Source: Litoribacter populi (GTDB lineage: Bacteria; Bacteroidota; Bacteroidia; Cytophagales; Cyclobacteriaceae). From it: a DNA stretch of 64,000 nt. Position 1 is the first letter of the stretch. The number at the start of each line of letters is the position of its first letter. The translations under genes and the position numbers were made by a program. The notes under the pieces are model-generated. The model was not told the origin of the DNA and made no database searches. It saw only the letters and a list, made by a program, of their open reading frames with translations. The DNA lies in assembly GCF_007483685.1 (NCBI RefSeq), contig NZ_VMKN01000001.1, positions 3,393,440-3,457,439 on the forward strand, read 5' to 3'. This document shows positions 18,992-28,646 of this stretch, in pieces.

Positions 18992-19360
18992 TTACCTATA
19001 ATAGGGAGATCCGGTATCCTCAAAAATTTTCCGGAAACTGTTCCCCGTCAAGGCGCTGAAACCTGCAATTAAGAAGCCTAGAAACCCGGTGGCCAATACC
19101 AATATGATAGGGTTTTCCAAACCCATGATCTGACCAATCTTAGCCGGTAATTGTGACTCTGTCTGTAAGGTAACCCACATCGGCACTACTATCCAAACCA
19201 ACCCTACACCCAATCCGCTAGCCGCAAAAGCCACAATTCGATTTCCGCCAATCAAAGCTGCCAATAAGGCCACGGCAATCATCAATCCATAAAAAGGAAC
19301 AAATGGCCCTAAAATCAAAGCTAGTATAGCCGAAAATATTAAAAGCAGTATAAATTTCAT
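18992..19360 (-). CDS. Small multi-pass membrane protein
   Basis: A 122-aa hydrophobic protein with about four predicted membrane segments (for example LLLIFSAILALILGPFVPF and IILVLATGFLGFLIAGF). I do not recognise a named family. Its ATG overlaps the stop of the penicillin acylase-family gene by one base (TGATG), so it is probably translated by re-initiation and acts in the same pathway or location. Confidence 0.75.
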   Translation of the reverse strand: MKFILLLIFSAILALILGPFVPFYGLMIAVALLAALIGGNRIVAFAASGLGVGLVWIVVPMWVTLQTESQLPAKIGQIMGLENPIILVLATGFLGFLIAGFSALTGNSFRKIFEDTGSPYYR

Positions 19361-21789
19361 CAGTCTTGCGTCAAAGTTACGGTGTACAATAGATCTTCAT
19401 CCTGGCCGAGAGACCTCAGGGAAACATTCAGGTATTCACCTCTTGCCCATTTGTCGACCATATTGGTATAGTATCTACTTCCTGGATTCCCTGACTGTCC
19501 GCCGGGATAAATTCCGAAAGCATTGGGTTGTTCACCCATCTCCACGACCATCCTCCAAGATGCTCCATGCCGCTCACTGGTGGCATTTAAAATACCTCTA
19601 CCTCCTCCTGTGCTAATATTTTCTACACTGAAAGACCTGAAGTTAGGTACCAAATGCTGAATGGTGGTGTGCTTATAATTCCCCCAAGTGGGCTCTTCCT
19701 CTTCCGATTTCCATTCCTCATATTCAGTCAGCATCGCCTCAAAACTTTCTCTCACCATATCCCGGGCAGTCTCTCGATTTGCTGAATTGGGAAGGTTAAA
19801 TACTTCATGATCCGGGGAATCGGTTAACAATTTGGTAGTCTGGTATTTATTTGGAATGACAATCGGCACCTGAGGTTTTCTCCATTTACCCCAAACTTTA
19901 TCTTCAAGATTCTTCCACCACATTTCAAAAATCGGCGGGGCTGTTAATTCCGGATGGGTATGAAAACTCCAGCTTTGTAAATCCTGTACCAATCTGCGCA
20001 CATTGCCATCCTCCAAGATCAATGTATCTTCAAGCAGATAATCCAACATGACGGGCAAAGCCTCGGAGGCATGGAGGTAAAAGTTATCAAACTGCAGATC
20101 CATCATATCCTCTACCGTAATTTTAGACATTTCAGCCAAGCGCCGGTTGAGTCTGCGGTTTCTATAATGTTCGAAACTATTGTCAAATACGAAATAGGGA
20201 TAAGAAGGATCGACTGAATGTTGATTAGCTGAGCTTACAAAACCTCGTGATGGGTTACGCGTAGCCGGATTCTGCTCCGTTGGAATGAAGTCATGCCATT
20301 CATAAATAGGATCACTTCCATCCATTAGGAATTTTCCTTGTTGGTCCCACTTAAGCGGGAAACTACCCTGTACTTTCATAGCAATATCACCTGTTTTGCT
20401 AGCAAAAACAAAGTTTTGGGCTGGTGCAACATATGTCTCCAAAGCGGCCAGATAATCATCGTGGTTTTTGGCTTTGTTGAGGTTTAAGAATGTGCTTTGT
20501 TCGTTGGAACCCAGGTGTGCGGTCCACTTCAAGGCAAAGTTTTTCAATTGACTCTCTCCTCTGAAACTTGGATCATAAACAACCGGGCCATAATGAGTGT
20601 ATACCACAGAGTCGACAAAGGATGTTTCTCCCTTGATTTTGATTTCTTCCAATCTCAAACTACTGTTGATCCATTGATCATTGTAAAGATATTCCGTACG
20701 GTCTTCGTTTCTAAAATTGATGCTATACCAATCTCTCACGTCCCTAGTCGCATTAGTAACTCCCCAGGCTATATTTTCATTAAAACCAGATATTACGCCA
20801 AGAGCACCAGGCAAGGATGCCCCTTTCACGGTAAATTCAGGGGTACTCAACTGTATGATGTACCATAAGGATGGCAAATTGAGGTTTAAATGCGGGTCAT
20901 TGGCCAAAATGGGATGGCCATTTTGGGTTTTTGAACCTGCCACTGCCCAGTTATTGGAGCCTACCCCCTCTTCTGGAGAAGGCATGGGATCTACCAAAAG
21001 CTCGTCATCTGGATAAACAATCCCGTCAGGCTTATTGACTGGCAGGGGCGTAAAATCCCAACGTTTACTTGGTTCAATAACAGGATCATTTTCCTCAGGA
21101 AAGTCAGGAAAAAGCTCTTCCAATAGATCCTCCCCGATTAATTTCCTCAAGTTTGTATATTCTAAGTCCTTATCCCCAACCAGCATGTCAGCCATGTACT
21201 TTAGAAACAAGGCTGTTTTATAAACTGTCCAGGGTTCAGGGCGATAGTTAAGAATTTTATACTCCACTGGCAAGTTGCGGTAGGAAAGACTGCGGATATA
21301 CTGATTGACTCCATCAGCATAAGCTTCCATCAATTTGTAAGTATCAGGGTCAGACTCTTTGATATATTGCAAACCGGCTTCTGCTCCAAAGCCGAGGCCT
21401 TTTCTTCTTTGCATTCTATCAAATTCCAAAGCGGCTCCACCCACAATTTCCGAAACTCTACCTGCTGCAGCCATAGTTTGAAACTCCATTTGCCACAAAC
21501 GATGCTGAGCGGTAACAAATCCTTGAGCCCTAAACAGATCTTCCTCATTTTGGGCAAAAATGTGGGGGATTAAATTGGTGTCATATTCGATTTCGACCTG
21601 GGCTGAAAGTCCAGAAAGCTTAAACTCGTTAGTGTTGCTGTAGTCCTCGGTGTAAGTGTTTTGCCATACTCCATGATAAGGATCCAAAAAACGACCTAAT
21701 GGTGGTGTCTGCCCAATGCTAATAGCAAGTGCTACAGCCAAAACTAAAGTGATGATCAGTGATACCAAAAAAACAATATATTTCATCAA
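19360..21789 (-). CDS. Penicillin acylase family protein (Ntn hydrolase)
   Basis: An 809-aa exported protein of the penicillin amidase family. These are made as precursors that cut themselves before a nucleophilic Ser to give two chains and hydrolyse amides such as beta-lactams or acyl-homoserine lactones. Residues 1-25 form a signal or anchor. The new N-terminal Ser is Ser278 in GVGSNNWAVAGSKT, followed by ILANDPHL and GFNENIAWGVTNA, all typical. The true substrate cannot be read from the sequence. It is translationally coupled to the small membrane protein downstream. Confidence 0.92.
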   Translation of the reverse strand: MMKYIVFLVSLIITLVLAVALAISIGQTPPLGRFLDPYHGVWQNTYTEDYSNTNEFKLSGLSAQVEIEYDTNLIPHIFAQNEEDLFRAQGFVTAQHRLWQMEFQTMAAAGRVSEIVGGAALEFDRMQRRKGLGFGAEAGLQYIKESDPDTYKLMEAYADGVNQYIRSLSYRNLPVEYKILNYRPEPWTVYKTALFLKYMADMLVGDKDLEYTNLRKLIGEDLLEELFPDFPEENDPVIEPSKRWDFTPLPVNKPDGIVYPDDELLVDPMPSPEEGVGSNNWAVAGSKTQNGHPILANDPHLNLNLPSLWYIIQLSTPEFTVKGASLPGALGVISGFNENIAWGVTNATRDVRDWYSINFRNEDRTEYLYNDQWINSSLRLEEIKIKGETSFVDSVVYTHYGPVVYDPSFRGESQLKNFALKWTAHLGSNEQSTFLNLNKAKNHDDYLAALETYVAPAQNFVFASKTGDIAMKVQGSFPLKWDQQGKFLMDGSDPIYEWHDFIPTEQNPATRNPSRGFVSSANQHSVDPSYPYFVFDNSFEHYRNRRLNRRLAEMSKITVEDMMDLQFDNFYLHASEALPVMLDYLLEDTLILEDGNVRRLVQDLQSWSFHTHPELTAPPIFEMWWKNLEDKVWGKWRKPQVPIVIPNKYQTTKLLTDSPDHEVFNLPNSANRETARDMVRESFEAMLTEYEEWKSEEEEPTWGNYKHTTIQHLVPNFRSFSVENISTGGGRGILNATSERHGASWRMVVEMGEQPNAFGIYPGGQSGNPGSRYYTNMVDKWARGEYLNVSLRSLGQDEDLLYTVTLTQD

Positions 21790-21814
21790 GTAATGTTTAC
21801 GATGTTTGGATGCC

Positions 21815-21836
21815 GGATGTCAGATGTCAGATGTTA
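21815..21836. repeat. Short tandem GATGTCA repeat
   Basis: GGATGTCAGATGTCAGATGT lies upstream of the penicillin acylase gene. A further degenerate stretch (TTTGTGACCTTAGTGACC, about 21929-21946) follows. The 260-bp gap 21790-22049 has no other feature except the terminator at its right end. Confidence 0.5.
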
Positions 21837-22023
21837 TGGCTTGAATTGGCCCGATGCTTAACCCTAACAATTTTTATCCCAAAGTAGACCTTTCTTTGTC
21901 AATCCACTTTGTGCTACTTCTTTATTACTTTGTGACCTTAGTGACCATTTTTTGTTCCAAAGTTGTATGCAGGAACCAATTTAAGGTATTAAATGGTATT
22001 TTCAATAAGGTGGTTACAAAAAT

Positions 22024-22045
22024 GAAAAAAGAGGCCGAAGCCTCT
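22024..22045 (-). terminator. Terminator after the DUF2911 gene
   Basis: On the minus strand GAGGC pairs with GCCTC around a TTCG tetraloop, followed by a run of six T. It lies 5 bp after the stop codon. Confidence 0.85.
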
Positions 22046-22049
22046 CTAA

Positions 22050-22619
22050 TTAATTTACTCTGATTGGGAGCCTAAGCTTTTCCCATCTAACTACAATACC
22101 AGGTTCTTCCACCGCTACGGTCAACTGTTCCTGTAAATCATCTTCCCATTGTGGAGTCACTTGCACTCTTAAAACATCATTTTCCTCTTTATATTGAAAA
22201 TGTCCATGTTCCAAATCCCATTCGGAATTGAAAATCACCGTCCAGGGGCCCTGTTGCTTAGGAATGGTAAAAATGGAGTATTTACCAGCCGGTATGTTTT
22301 TCCCTTCCACTTGTACATCTTCTTTAAATTCGACATGAGTGGCCTCGTTGGCACCTGTTCTCCAAACTTCATCGTAAGGGGCAATGTCTCCCCAAATTTT
22401 TCTGTTTTTCACAGAAGGGGCGCCGTATTGCACTCGGATTTCACGGGTGTTTACCGTTCCTTCGGCCGTTCTTAGAGGACTGGCCCTTTCCTCTCTCCTA
22501 TCTTCCACAACCTCCTCTTCACCATCTTTTTCGGTCTCATTGCTTCTTTCTTCACAACTGAAAACAAAGAAAGAACCCATGAGCATTAAAGCAATAAACA
22601 GAATGTTTGACTTTTTCAT
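22050..22619 (-). CDS. DUF2911 family lipoprotein
   Basis: A 189-aa lipoprotein with signal peptide and lipobox (FFVFSCEE, Cys at about 22), an acidic linker rich in Glu and Arg, and a DUF2911 domain. Family hallmarks are VQYGAPSVKNRKIWG, DEVWRTGANEAT and IPAGKYSIFTIP. The function of DUF2911 is not known. It is a single-gene unit. Confidence 0.9.
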   Translation of the reverse strand: MKKSNILFIALMLMGSFFVFSCEERSNETEKDGEEEVVEDRREERASPLRTAEGTVNTREIRVQYGAPSVKNRKIWGDIAPYDEVWRTGANEATHVEFKEDVQVEGKNIPAGKYSIFTIPKQQGPWTVIFNSEWDLEHGHFQYKEENDVLRVQVTPQWEDDLQEQLTVAVEEPGIVVRWEKLRLPIRVN

Positions 22620-23015
22620 AGTTATACTGTAATTAGAATGAATAGTAAATGCGGGATTTTTCTTTCAAACAACCCCGAAACTTAGTAAATATAACCATAT
22701 AGTTCCATACTTTAATATACCCCCATAAATAATATGACCATAATAAAGTGTTCGATTTATCAACCCCTTTCTTAATGCAATCCCATTTCATTTTTAACCT
22801 TTGAAAAAAGAACTCTGAGAAACTCTGTGCAAAACTCGGAGAAACTCTTTGCCCCCTTTTTTCTTTCATACTTCGTCCTTCAAAACTGGTTTGTTTTTTG
22901 AACACATACCGCTGTATTTGATTATAAAGTAATGCATCCACTTCAAACATTCACCCCTTTGGAATTGGGTCGCAATAATTTGGTTCGAACCTAAAAACCT
23001 ATTAAAGTTAGTTTT
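22620..23015. repeat. Intergenic region with degenerate CTCTGTG-type repeats
   Basis: The centre (about 22811-22851) has three imperfect copies of AACTCTGAGA/AACTCTGTGC/AACTCGGAGA and AACTCTTTGCC. This is like the short repeats that frame GxxExxY and four-helix-bundle genes elsewhere in the window, but no such gene remains here. It also holds the divergent promoters of DUF2911 (-) and the GH15 gene (+), which I could not place. Confidence 0.45.
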
Positions 23016-24800
23016 ATGGATAAACACACCTATGACAGTGGTCTCATCGGCAACTGCGCCTACCTAGCACATATCGAGAAAAACACCAATATCAGCTGGC
23101 TATGCTTCCCCCGCTTTGACAGCGACTTTGTTTTTGGCTCCATGTTGGACAAGGAGAAAGGAGGTGAGTTCAGCATCCTGCCTGAAACTGAGGAATTTTC
23201 CTGCGAACAGCGGTACAAAGAAAACACCAACATTCTGGAAACCACCATTGAGTACAATGGAGAGCATGCTTATAAAGTGACCGATTTTGCTCCTAGATTC
23301 AGGAATTTTGGCCGCTATTATAAACCATTGATGGTGGTGCGAAAGGTTGAAAGGTTAAAAGGAGAGCCAAAAGTAAAAATCAAATGCGAACCCAGGGCTG
23401 AATATGGCAAGAAAAAGCTGACCCCCACCATCGGCAGCAATCATATTCGCTATATGGGAGTCGAGCAGGAAATCCGGCTGACTACCAATGCCTCCCTAAA
23501 TTATGTGGTTGAGGAGAAAAGCTTCATGCTGCAGCGCCCCATTTACCTGGTGTTTACCTATGGAAGACCGTTAGAAGCGCCTATTGAGGTGACGGCAGAG
23601 GACTTCTTACAGTCCACAACTGCTTATTGGAGAGAATGGCTCAAGTCCACCAGTATCACCAATTTCCATCAAGACTACGTCCTCCGGTCCCTTTTGATCC
23701 TGAAAATCCATCAGTTTGAGGATACCGGCGCCATCATAGCCGCATCCACCACGAGTTTGCCAGAATCACCAGGAAGCACCCGGAACTGGGACTACCGCTA
23801 TTGCTGGATTAGGGACAGCTATTATACTTTGAATGCGTTTAACAACATCGGGCATTTTGATGAATTGGAAAAATACTTCGAATACATTCAAAATCTGGCC
23901 ACCAATTCCAACGGCAGATACCAACCACTATACTCGGTAACTGGAGAGGCCAAGCTCACAGAAATTATACATGATTTAGAAGGTTACAAAGGCAACCAGC
24001 CTGTAAGGTTCGGCAATCAGGCCTACACACACATTCAAAATGATCTTTATGGACAGGTGCTAGTCAGCTTGCTCCCACTGTATGCAGATAAGCGATTTAT
24101 TGAGGCTGAGAAAAGTCATTCTAGGCCCATGATTAAAACCCTTCTTAACAAGATTGATGAAACCATGGATGAACCGGATGCGGGCCTGTGGGAATTTCGA
24201 AATCTTAAGCAGGAACATTGCTATACGTTTCTTTTCCACTGGGCAGGTGCAAGTGCCGGTATAAAAATCGCCAAACGTCTCGATGATGATGGATTGAAAA
24301 AACAGGCCGAATCGCTTCGAGACAGGGCCATAAAGAAGATCGAATCCTGCTATGTTCCCGATCTAAAAGCCTATGCACAGGCTGTAGGAGTAAAACACAT
24401 GGATGCCAGCACCTTGAAAATGATTACCATGGGCTACTTTGGAAAAGACATTGAAAGGGCTAACAACCATCTTAAGCAATTGGAAAAAGAGCTTCTGTCC
24501 AAAGACTATCTTTTCTTCAGATACAAACACGAGGATGATTTCGGCAAACCCGAAACCACTTTTCTAATCTGTGCTTTCTGGTATATCGAAGCTTTAGCAT
24601 GTGTCAACAGATTGGATGAGGCCGTTGAGGGCTTTGAAACCTTAATCAAATACTGCAACCATCTCAAACTATTCTCCGAAGATGTGGATCAAAAAACAGG
24701 CTCCCAATGGGGTAATTTCCCTCAAGCCTACAGTCATGTGGGCTTGATGAATGCCGCTCATAGGATTGGAATCAAACTGGATAGACCGACTTTCCTCTGA
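23016..24800 (+). CDS. Glycoside hydrolase family 15 protein, likely trehalase or glucoamylase-like
   Basis: A 594-aa cytoplasmic GH15 enzyme. The N-terminal beta-sandwich begins SGLIGNCAYLAHIEK with SWLCFPRFDSD; the (alpha/alpha)6 barrel carries GSTRNWDYRYCWIRD and ends with the usual FPQAYSHVGLMNAA. Bacterial GH15 proteins of this length cleave trehalose or alpha-glucans. It converges on a trehalose-phosphate synthase/phosphatase gene, which favours trehalase activity or turnover of a related glucoside (inference). Confidence 0.9.
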   Translation: MDKHTYDSGLIGNCAYLAHIEKNTNISWLCFPRFDSDFVFGSMLDKEKGGEFSILPETEEFSCEQRYKENTNILETTIEYNGEHAYKVTDFAPRFRNFGRYYKPLMVVRKVERLKGEPKVKIKCEPRAEYGKKKLTPTIGSNHIRYMGVEQEIRLTTNASLNYVVEEKSFMLQRPIYLVFTYGRPLEAPIEVTAEDFLQSTTAYWREWLKSTSITNFHQDYVLRSLLILKIHQFEDTGAIIAASTTSLPESPGSTRNWDYRYCWIRDSYYTLNAFNNIGHFDELEKYFEYIQNLATNSNGRYQPLYSVTGEAKLTEIIHDLEGYKGNQPVRFGNQAYTHIQNDLYGQVLVSLLPLYADKRFIEAEKSHSRPMIKTLLNKIDETMDEPDAGLWEFRNLKQEHCYTFLFHWAGASAGIKIAKRLDDDGLKKQAESLRDRAIKKIESCYVPDLKAYAQAVGVKHMDASTLKMITMGYFGKDIERANNHLKQLEKELLSKDYLFFRYKHEDDFGKPETTFLICAFWYIEALACVNRLDEAVEGFETLIKYCNHLKLFSEDVDQKTGSQWGNFPQAYSHVGLMNAAHRIGIKLDRPTFL

Positions 24801-24803
24801 AAA

Positions 24804-24860
24804 GGACAGAAGACGGGAGACAGAAGACCGATCTTCCGTCTTCGGTCTCCCGTCTTTCTT
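24804..24860. repeat. Dispersed inverted repeat, GAAGACGGGAGAC family
   Basis: AGAAGACGGGAGACAGAAGA on the left is mirrored by CTTCGGTCTCCCGTCTTTCT on the right. It fills the gap between convergent genes and probably forms a terminator-like hairpin. A longer relative lies at 48791-48885. Confidence 0.75.
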
Positions 24861-27037
24861 CACAACAACCTCTTCAACAAGTCTCTCACTTGACTGGAGG
24901 ATTTGATGTTATAATTGGCTTTGGTGTAATTATACCCAACCCTGATGGTATAAGCATTTTTGGGCATTGCTTTGAAGGTATCTTCATCGGTCCAGTCGTC
25001 TCCTATTGCCAGAATAAAGTCATATTCCTTATCCTTCATAAATGCCAAAGCTGCACGGCCTTTATTGATATCAGGCCGCTTGATCTCTAGGACCATGTTG
25101 CCCTCCAACACTTGTAGATTGTGTCCACTTGCCATGTATTTAAGGTGGCTGAATAGCTCTCTCATCCTCAAATCACCTAAGCCACTTTCCACTTTGCGGT
25201 AATGCCACACCAAAGAATGGTGTTTTTCTTCGATGAAAGCTCCCGGTGTCCTCTGAACATAATAATCCATTACATGGCGGATATCATCTTTCCAAGAATT
25301 GTCTACGTCTGAAAACACATCCCATTCAGCTTCCGTATTCCGGTTTTTAACCCATACCCCATGTTCCGCAATCATATCTACATCAAGTCCTTCAAACCAC
25401 TTGCCTAGGGTTTCCTTATCCCGTCCACTGATAATTACAACCTGGGCTTTTTTGGTAAGCTTTTCAACCAAATCTTTTAATTCTGAATCTGGATAGGCGT
25501 CCTGTGGTTTGTTTTTGAAACCGACCAAGGTTCCGTCATAATCAAGAAATAATATTCGGCTTTTTGAAGACTTAAAATATCGGGTTAGCTCAAGAACAGT
25601 TTCCTCATCCATATCCTTGGATTGGAATTCGGCCTGTTTTTCCTTGACGATTTTTAGCCTATCCATGAATACCTTTACCCATTGATGGATGTCGTAGCGT
25701 TTAATAGTTTCCTGCATAGACACCAGCCGGGTTCGCTGTTCCTCCTCCGACATGTTCAAGGCTAAATGGAGGGCTTCAGTGACTTTGTCCATATTGTTTG
25801 GGTTGACCAGAATGGCGTCTTTCAGTTCCTTACTCGCCCCTGCCATTTCCGAAAGGATAAGTACGCCCTGCTGATCGGTTTTGCTGGCCACAAACTCTTT
25901 GCAGACTAGGTTCATCCCATCCCTAAGCGGAGTAACCAGGCCAATGTTGGACATTTTATAGAAAGCACTCAATTCTTCAAAAGGAAAAGCTCGGTAAAAA
26001 TAATGCACCGGAACCCAATTGAGGGTAGAGTAAGTACTGTTGATTCGGCCCACAAGAGTGTCGATTTCTTCCTTAAGTTCACGATACTCCTTCACCGTAT
26101 CCCTTGATGGCACCACTACCATGATCAAAGAAACCTTTTCCTTATATTCCGGATAAAGCTTGAAGAGCTCGTCAAAAGCTTTCAGCCTTTGGGGAATGCC
26201 TTTGGAATAGTCCAGGCGGTCAATAGACAGCAAGAGCCTTTGGTCGCCAAGTTGCTTTTTGAATTTCTGAACCACCTTGGAAGTGGTTTCACTGTCGGCC
26301 GTTTCCGAATACTTGGCATAATCAATCCCCATCGGGAAAGCATCCACATTGATCAGGCGATTTTCGGCTTGTATGTAGCCACTTTCATTGGAAAGACCAA
26401 GAATACGGCCTACCGAACTTAGAAAGTGACGCATATCGTCATAGGTATGGAAGCCTACCAGATCGGCCCCACACATTCCTTCAAGAAGTGGCTGCCTCCA
26501 GGGCAACATCCGAATGATTTCATAAGATGGAAATGGTATGTGCTGGAAAAAAGCTATGGTAGCATTCGGCAACTTATCCCGGAGCATTTTAGGCAAAAGC
26601 AACAATTGATAATCATGCACCCAAATGGTATCATCGGGGTCAGCTTTTTTGAGAATAGCCTCACAAAACTTCTCATTCACCCTTACGTATGCTTCCCAGA
26701 ATCGGCGTTCATAGGCTATGTACTGTGTGAAATAGTGAAAAGCAGGCCACAAAGTCTCATTGCTGAAACCCTCGTAAAAGTCTTCAATATCCTCCTGAGT
26801 CAAAAACACCGGAGCCATTTTATGCTCATGGAGCTCAAGAAATATTTCCGCGCGCTGCTCGGGGTCCTCCACATAGTTTCCCGGCCAACCAATCCAGATG
26901 TTGTTAGCATCCTCAAAAATGGAGCCGAGCCCTGTGGCTAGGCCACCTGCACTAGTTTTGAAATCTGGTTTCCCATCTTTATAATCCAGGCTGATGGGCA
27001 GCCTATTTGAAACAATTATAGTTTTTCCCATGCTCAC
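24860..27037 (-). CDS. otsA: Bifunctional trehalose-6-phosphate synthase/phosphatase (OtsA-OtsB fusion)
   Basis: A 725-aa fusion that would make trehalose from UDP-glucose and glucose-6-phosphate in two steps. The N-terminal GT20 domain (about 1-470) has the start VSNRLPISL, WIGWPG, VHDYQLLLLP and RDGMNLVCKEF. The C-terminal HAD phosphatase (about 490-725) has its DxDGT motif at Asp499 (FLDYDGTL) and GDDWTDEDTF near the end. Both active sites look intact. Its stop lies at the edge of an inverted repeat shared with the convergent GH15 gene. Confidence 0.95.
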   Translation of the reverse strand: MSMGKTIIVSNRLPISLDYKDGKPDFKTSAGGLATGLGSIFEDANNIWIGWPGNYVEDPEQRAEIFLELHEHKMAPVFLTQEDIEDFYEGFSNETLWPAFHYFTQYIAYERRFWEAYVRVNEKFCEAILKKADPDDTIWVHDYQLLLLPKMLRDKLPNATIAFFQHIPFPSYEIIRMLPWRQPLLEGMCGADLVGFHTYDDMRHFLSSVGRILGLSNESGYIQAENRLINVDAFPMGIDYAKYSETADSETTSKVVQKFKKQLGDQRLLLSIDRLDYSKGIPQRLKAFDELFKLYPEYKEKVSLIMVVVPSRDTVKEYRELKEEIDTLVGRINSTYSTLNWVPVHYFYRAFPFEELSAFYKMSNIGLVTPLRDGMNLVCKEFVASKTDQQGVLILSEMAGASKELKDAILVNPNNMDKVTEALHLALNMSEEEQRTRLVSMQETIKRYDIHQWVKVFMDRLKIVKEKQAEFQSKDMDEETVLELTRYFKSSKSRILFLDYDGTLVGFKNKPQDAYPDSELKDLVEKLTKKAQVVIISGRDKETLGKWFEGLDVDMIAEHGVWVKNRNTEAEWDVFSDVDNSWKDDIRHVMDYYVQRTPGAFIEEKHHSLVWHYRKVESGLGDLRMRELFSHLKYMASGHNLQVLEGNMVLEIKRPDINKGRAALAFMKDKEYDFILAIGDDWTDEDTFKAMPKNAYTIRVGYNYTKANYNIKSSSQVRDLLKRLL

Positions 27038-27121
27038 AAAATGTAGGTTTGATAGAGATCACAAAATAAACTCCTAATGGAAGGGGTTGTTTGGGGATAA
27101 TGTTAATTGCTTGAATATAAC

Positions 27122-27160
27122 AAAAAAGAAGAAAGGCTACCAAACGATGATAGCCTTTCT
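27122..27160 (-). terminator. Terminator after susD-like gene
   Basis: AGAAAGGCTA (27130-27139) pairs with TAGCCTTTCT (27151-27160). On the minus strand a T-rich tail follows. It ends the SusC/SusD transcript. Confidence 0.8.
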
Positions 27161-27190
27161 TGTTGTATATTAAATAAAATGAATTGATAA

Positions 27191-28633
27191 TTAATTCTGA
27201 TCACTCATACCGATGTTGTCATTTGCATCGATTTCTCTAAGTGGAATTCTGAAAATCCACATGTTATCTCTAGCAGGCAATTCCATGATCTGAGCTAAAG
27301 CTGGATTGTGAATTGTTCCTGTTCTATCAAGACCAAGATCAAGCCTTTTGATGTCAAGGTATCTAAAGCCTTCACCCCACAGTTCAATCCTTCTTTGAAT
27401 TAGGATCTCATCGATTAGTGCTTGACCCGCTCCACTGAAGCTATAAGCTGCATCACGTGCACTTACAAGTTCGTTAAGAAGATCAGCGGCAGGTCCATCC
27501 TGTCCTGTTCTGGCCAAGGCTTCTGCCTCGATCAAATACATCTCAGAAGCTCTCATAAGAAGGTAATCAGCATCCCAAGATCCTGGGTTTGCGACAACAA
27601 ACTTAATAGAAGCATAATCAGGAGTAGTACCAGCACCAGTACCTGGAGTAATAAAGTTTGCTTTTCTAGCATCAGTATCCGACATGTATGAATACAAGTT
27701 GGTATTGATTTTCTTCTGACCACCCAAAGAGGCGTAAGAAAGAATAATCGGATCTAAGTGTGAGAAGAATGAAGCAAAGATTGTTGCTTGATCATCAATA
27801 ATCTCAAGACCCCACATCCACTCCGGATTGTACTTGCTAAAGCCAGCATTATATTGGTCAGGATTCATCAAACCTAGACCTTGTCTTGCTGCGTTGGCAT
27901 ATTGAGCAGCAGCTGGATAGTCACCCGCTTGAAGGGCAACTCTAGCTTTCAAACCTCTGGCTACAGCGGCTGTAGCATGAGAGATGTGTCTTCTGTCTTT
28001 GCCCTCTAAAAGAGCAATCCCTCTGTCCAAATCTTCATTGATGAAGGCATAAACTTCAGACAATGGGGCTCTTGAAGCACCTTCAGAAGTAGGCTCTCTA
28101 TAGATCGGCACACCTGGGGCGGAAGGATCAATAGTAACATTCTGTTGAAAAGAATTTGCAAGATAGAAGTAGGAATATGCTCTAAGCACATGCCCCTGAC
28201 CTATGATGTAATCCTTATCATCCTGAGGACCTACCGCATCTGGAGTATTGGCAATCAACCTAGATGCATTGTTTGCAATGATATAGTTGTATGACCACAA
28301 ATAATCCGAACGAGTACCATTTCCAGGATTTACGGTTTGGGAAAAGTTATATTCCGCATTAAACCATCCATATCCCTGAGAGTGAACTACCATGTCCTCA
28401 CCCATTAGATCAAAAGTAAGGTCTGTTGATTTTTGACCAAATTGACCGTGTGTGGTAGAAGTCCACATTCTTCTGTATGTTCCATTTAGCGCTACTAAAG
28501 CACCGTCAGTTGTATTGAAAACCTCGTCTCCAGACACTGCATCTGTTGGCATGGTTTCCAAGTAATCCTCAGCACAGCCGAAGAGCAGGGAGGCTCCAAC
28601 CAATACCCCTATTACTTTATTAAATATTTTCAT
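27191..28633 (-). CDS. RagB/SusD family nutrient-uptake lipoprotein
   Basis: A 480-aa SusD-like surface lipoprotein that caps the matching SusC channel and binds its substrate. The signal peptide ends LLFGCAEDYLET (lipid Cys at about 20). The helical core has GQGHVLRAYSYFYLAN and ends with the family's ERRIELWGEGFRYLDIKR-like block (here IQRRIELWGEGFRYLDIKR). It lies 13 bp after the SusC-like gene. The nutrient is unknown; no glycoside hydrolase or regulator is adjacent. Confidence 0.95.
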   Translation of the reverse strand: MKIFNKVIGVLVGASLLFGCAEDYLETMPTDAVSGDEVFNTTDGALVALNGTYRRMWTSTTHGQFGQKSTDLTFDLMGEDMVVHSQGYGWFNAEYNFSQTVNPGNGTRSDYLWSYNYIIANNASRLIANTPDAVGPQDDKDYIIGQGHVLRAYSYFYLANSFQQNVTIDPSAPGVPIYREPTSEGASRAPLSEVYAFINEDLDRGIALLEGKDRRHISHATAAVARGLKARVALQAGDYPAAAQYANAARQGLGLMNPDQYNAGFSKYNPEWMWGLEIIDDQATIFASFFSHLDPIILSYASLGGQKKINTNLYSYMSDTDARKANFITPGTGAGTTPDYASIKFVVANPGSWDADYLLMRASEMYLIEAEALARTGQDGPAADLLNELVSARDAAYSFSGAGQALIDEILIQRRIELWGEGFRYLDIKRLDLGLDRTGTIHNPALAQIMELPARDNMWIFRIPLREIDANDNIGMSDQN

Positions 28634-28646
28634 ATAATTTCTCTAA

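Noticed and set aside
22633-22950. Minus-strand 105-aa reading frame
   Set aside because: It reads through the degenerate AACTCTGTG repeats and has no protein-like pattern outside them.
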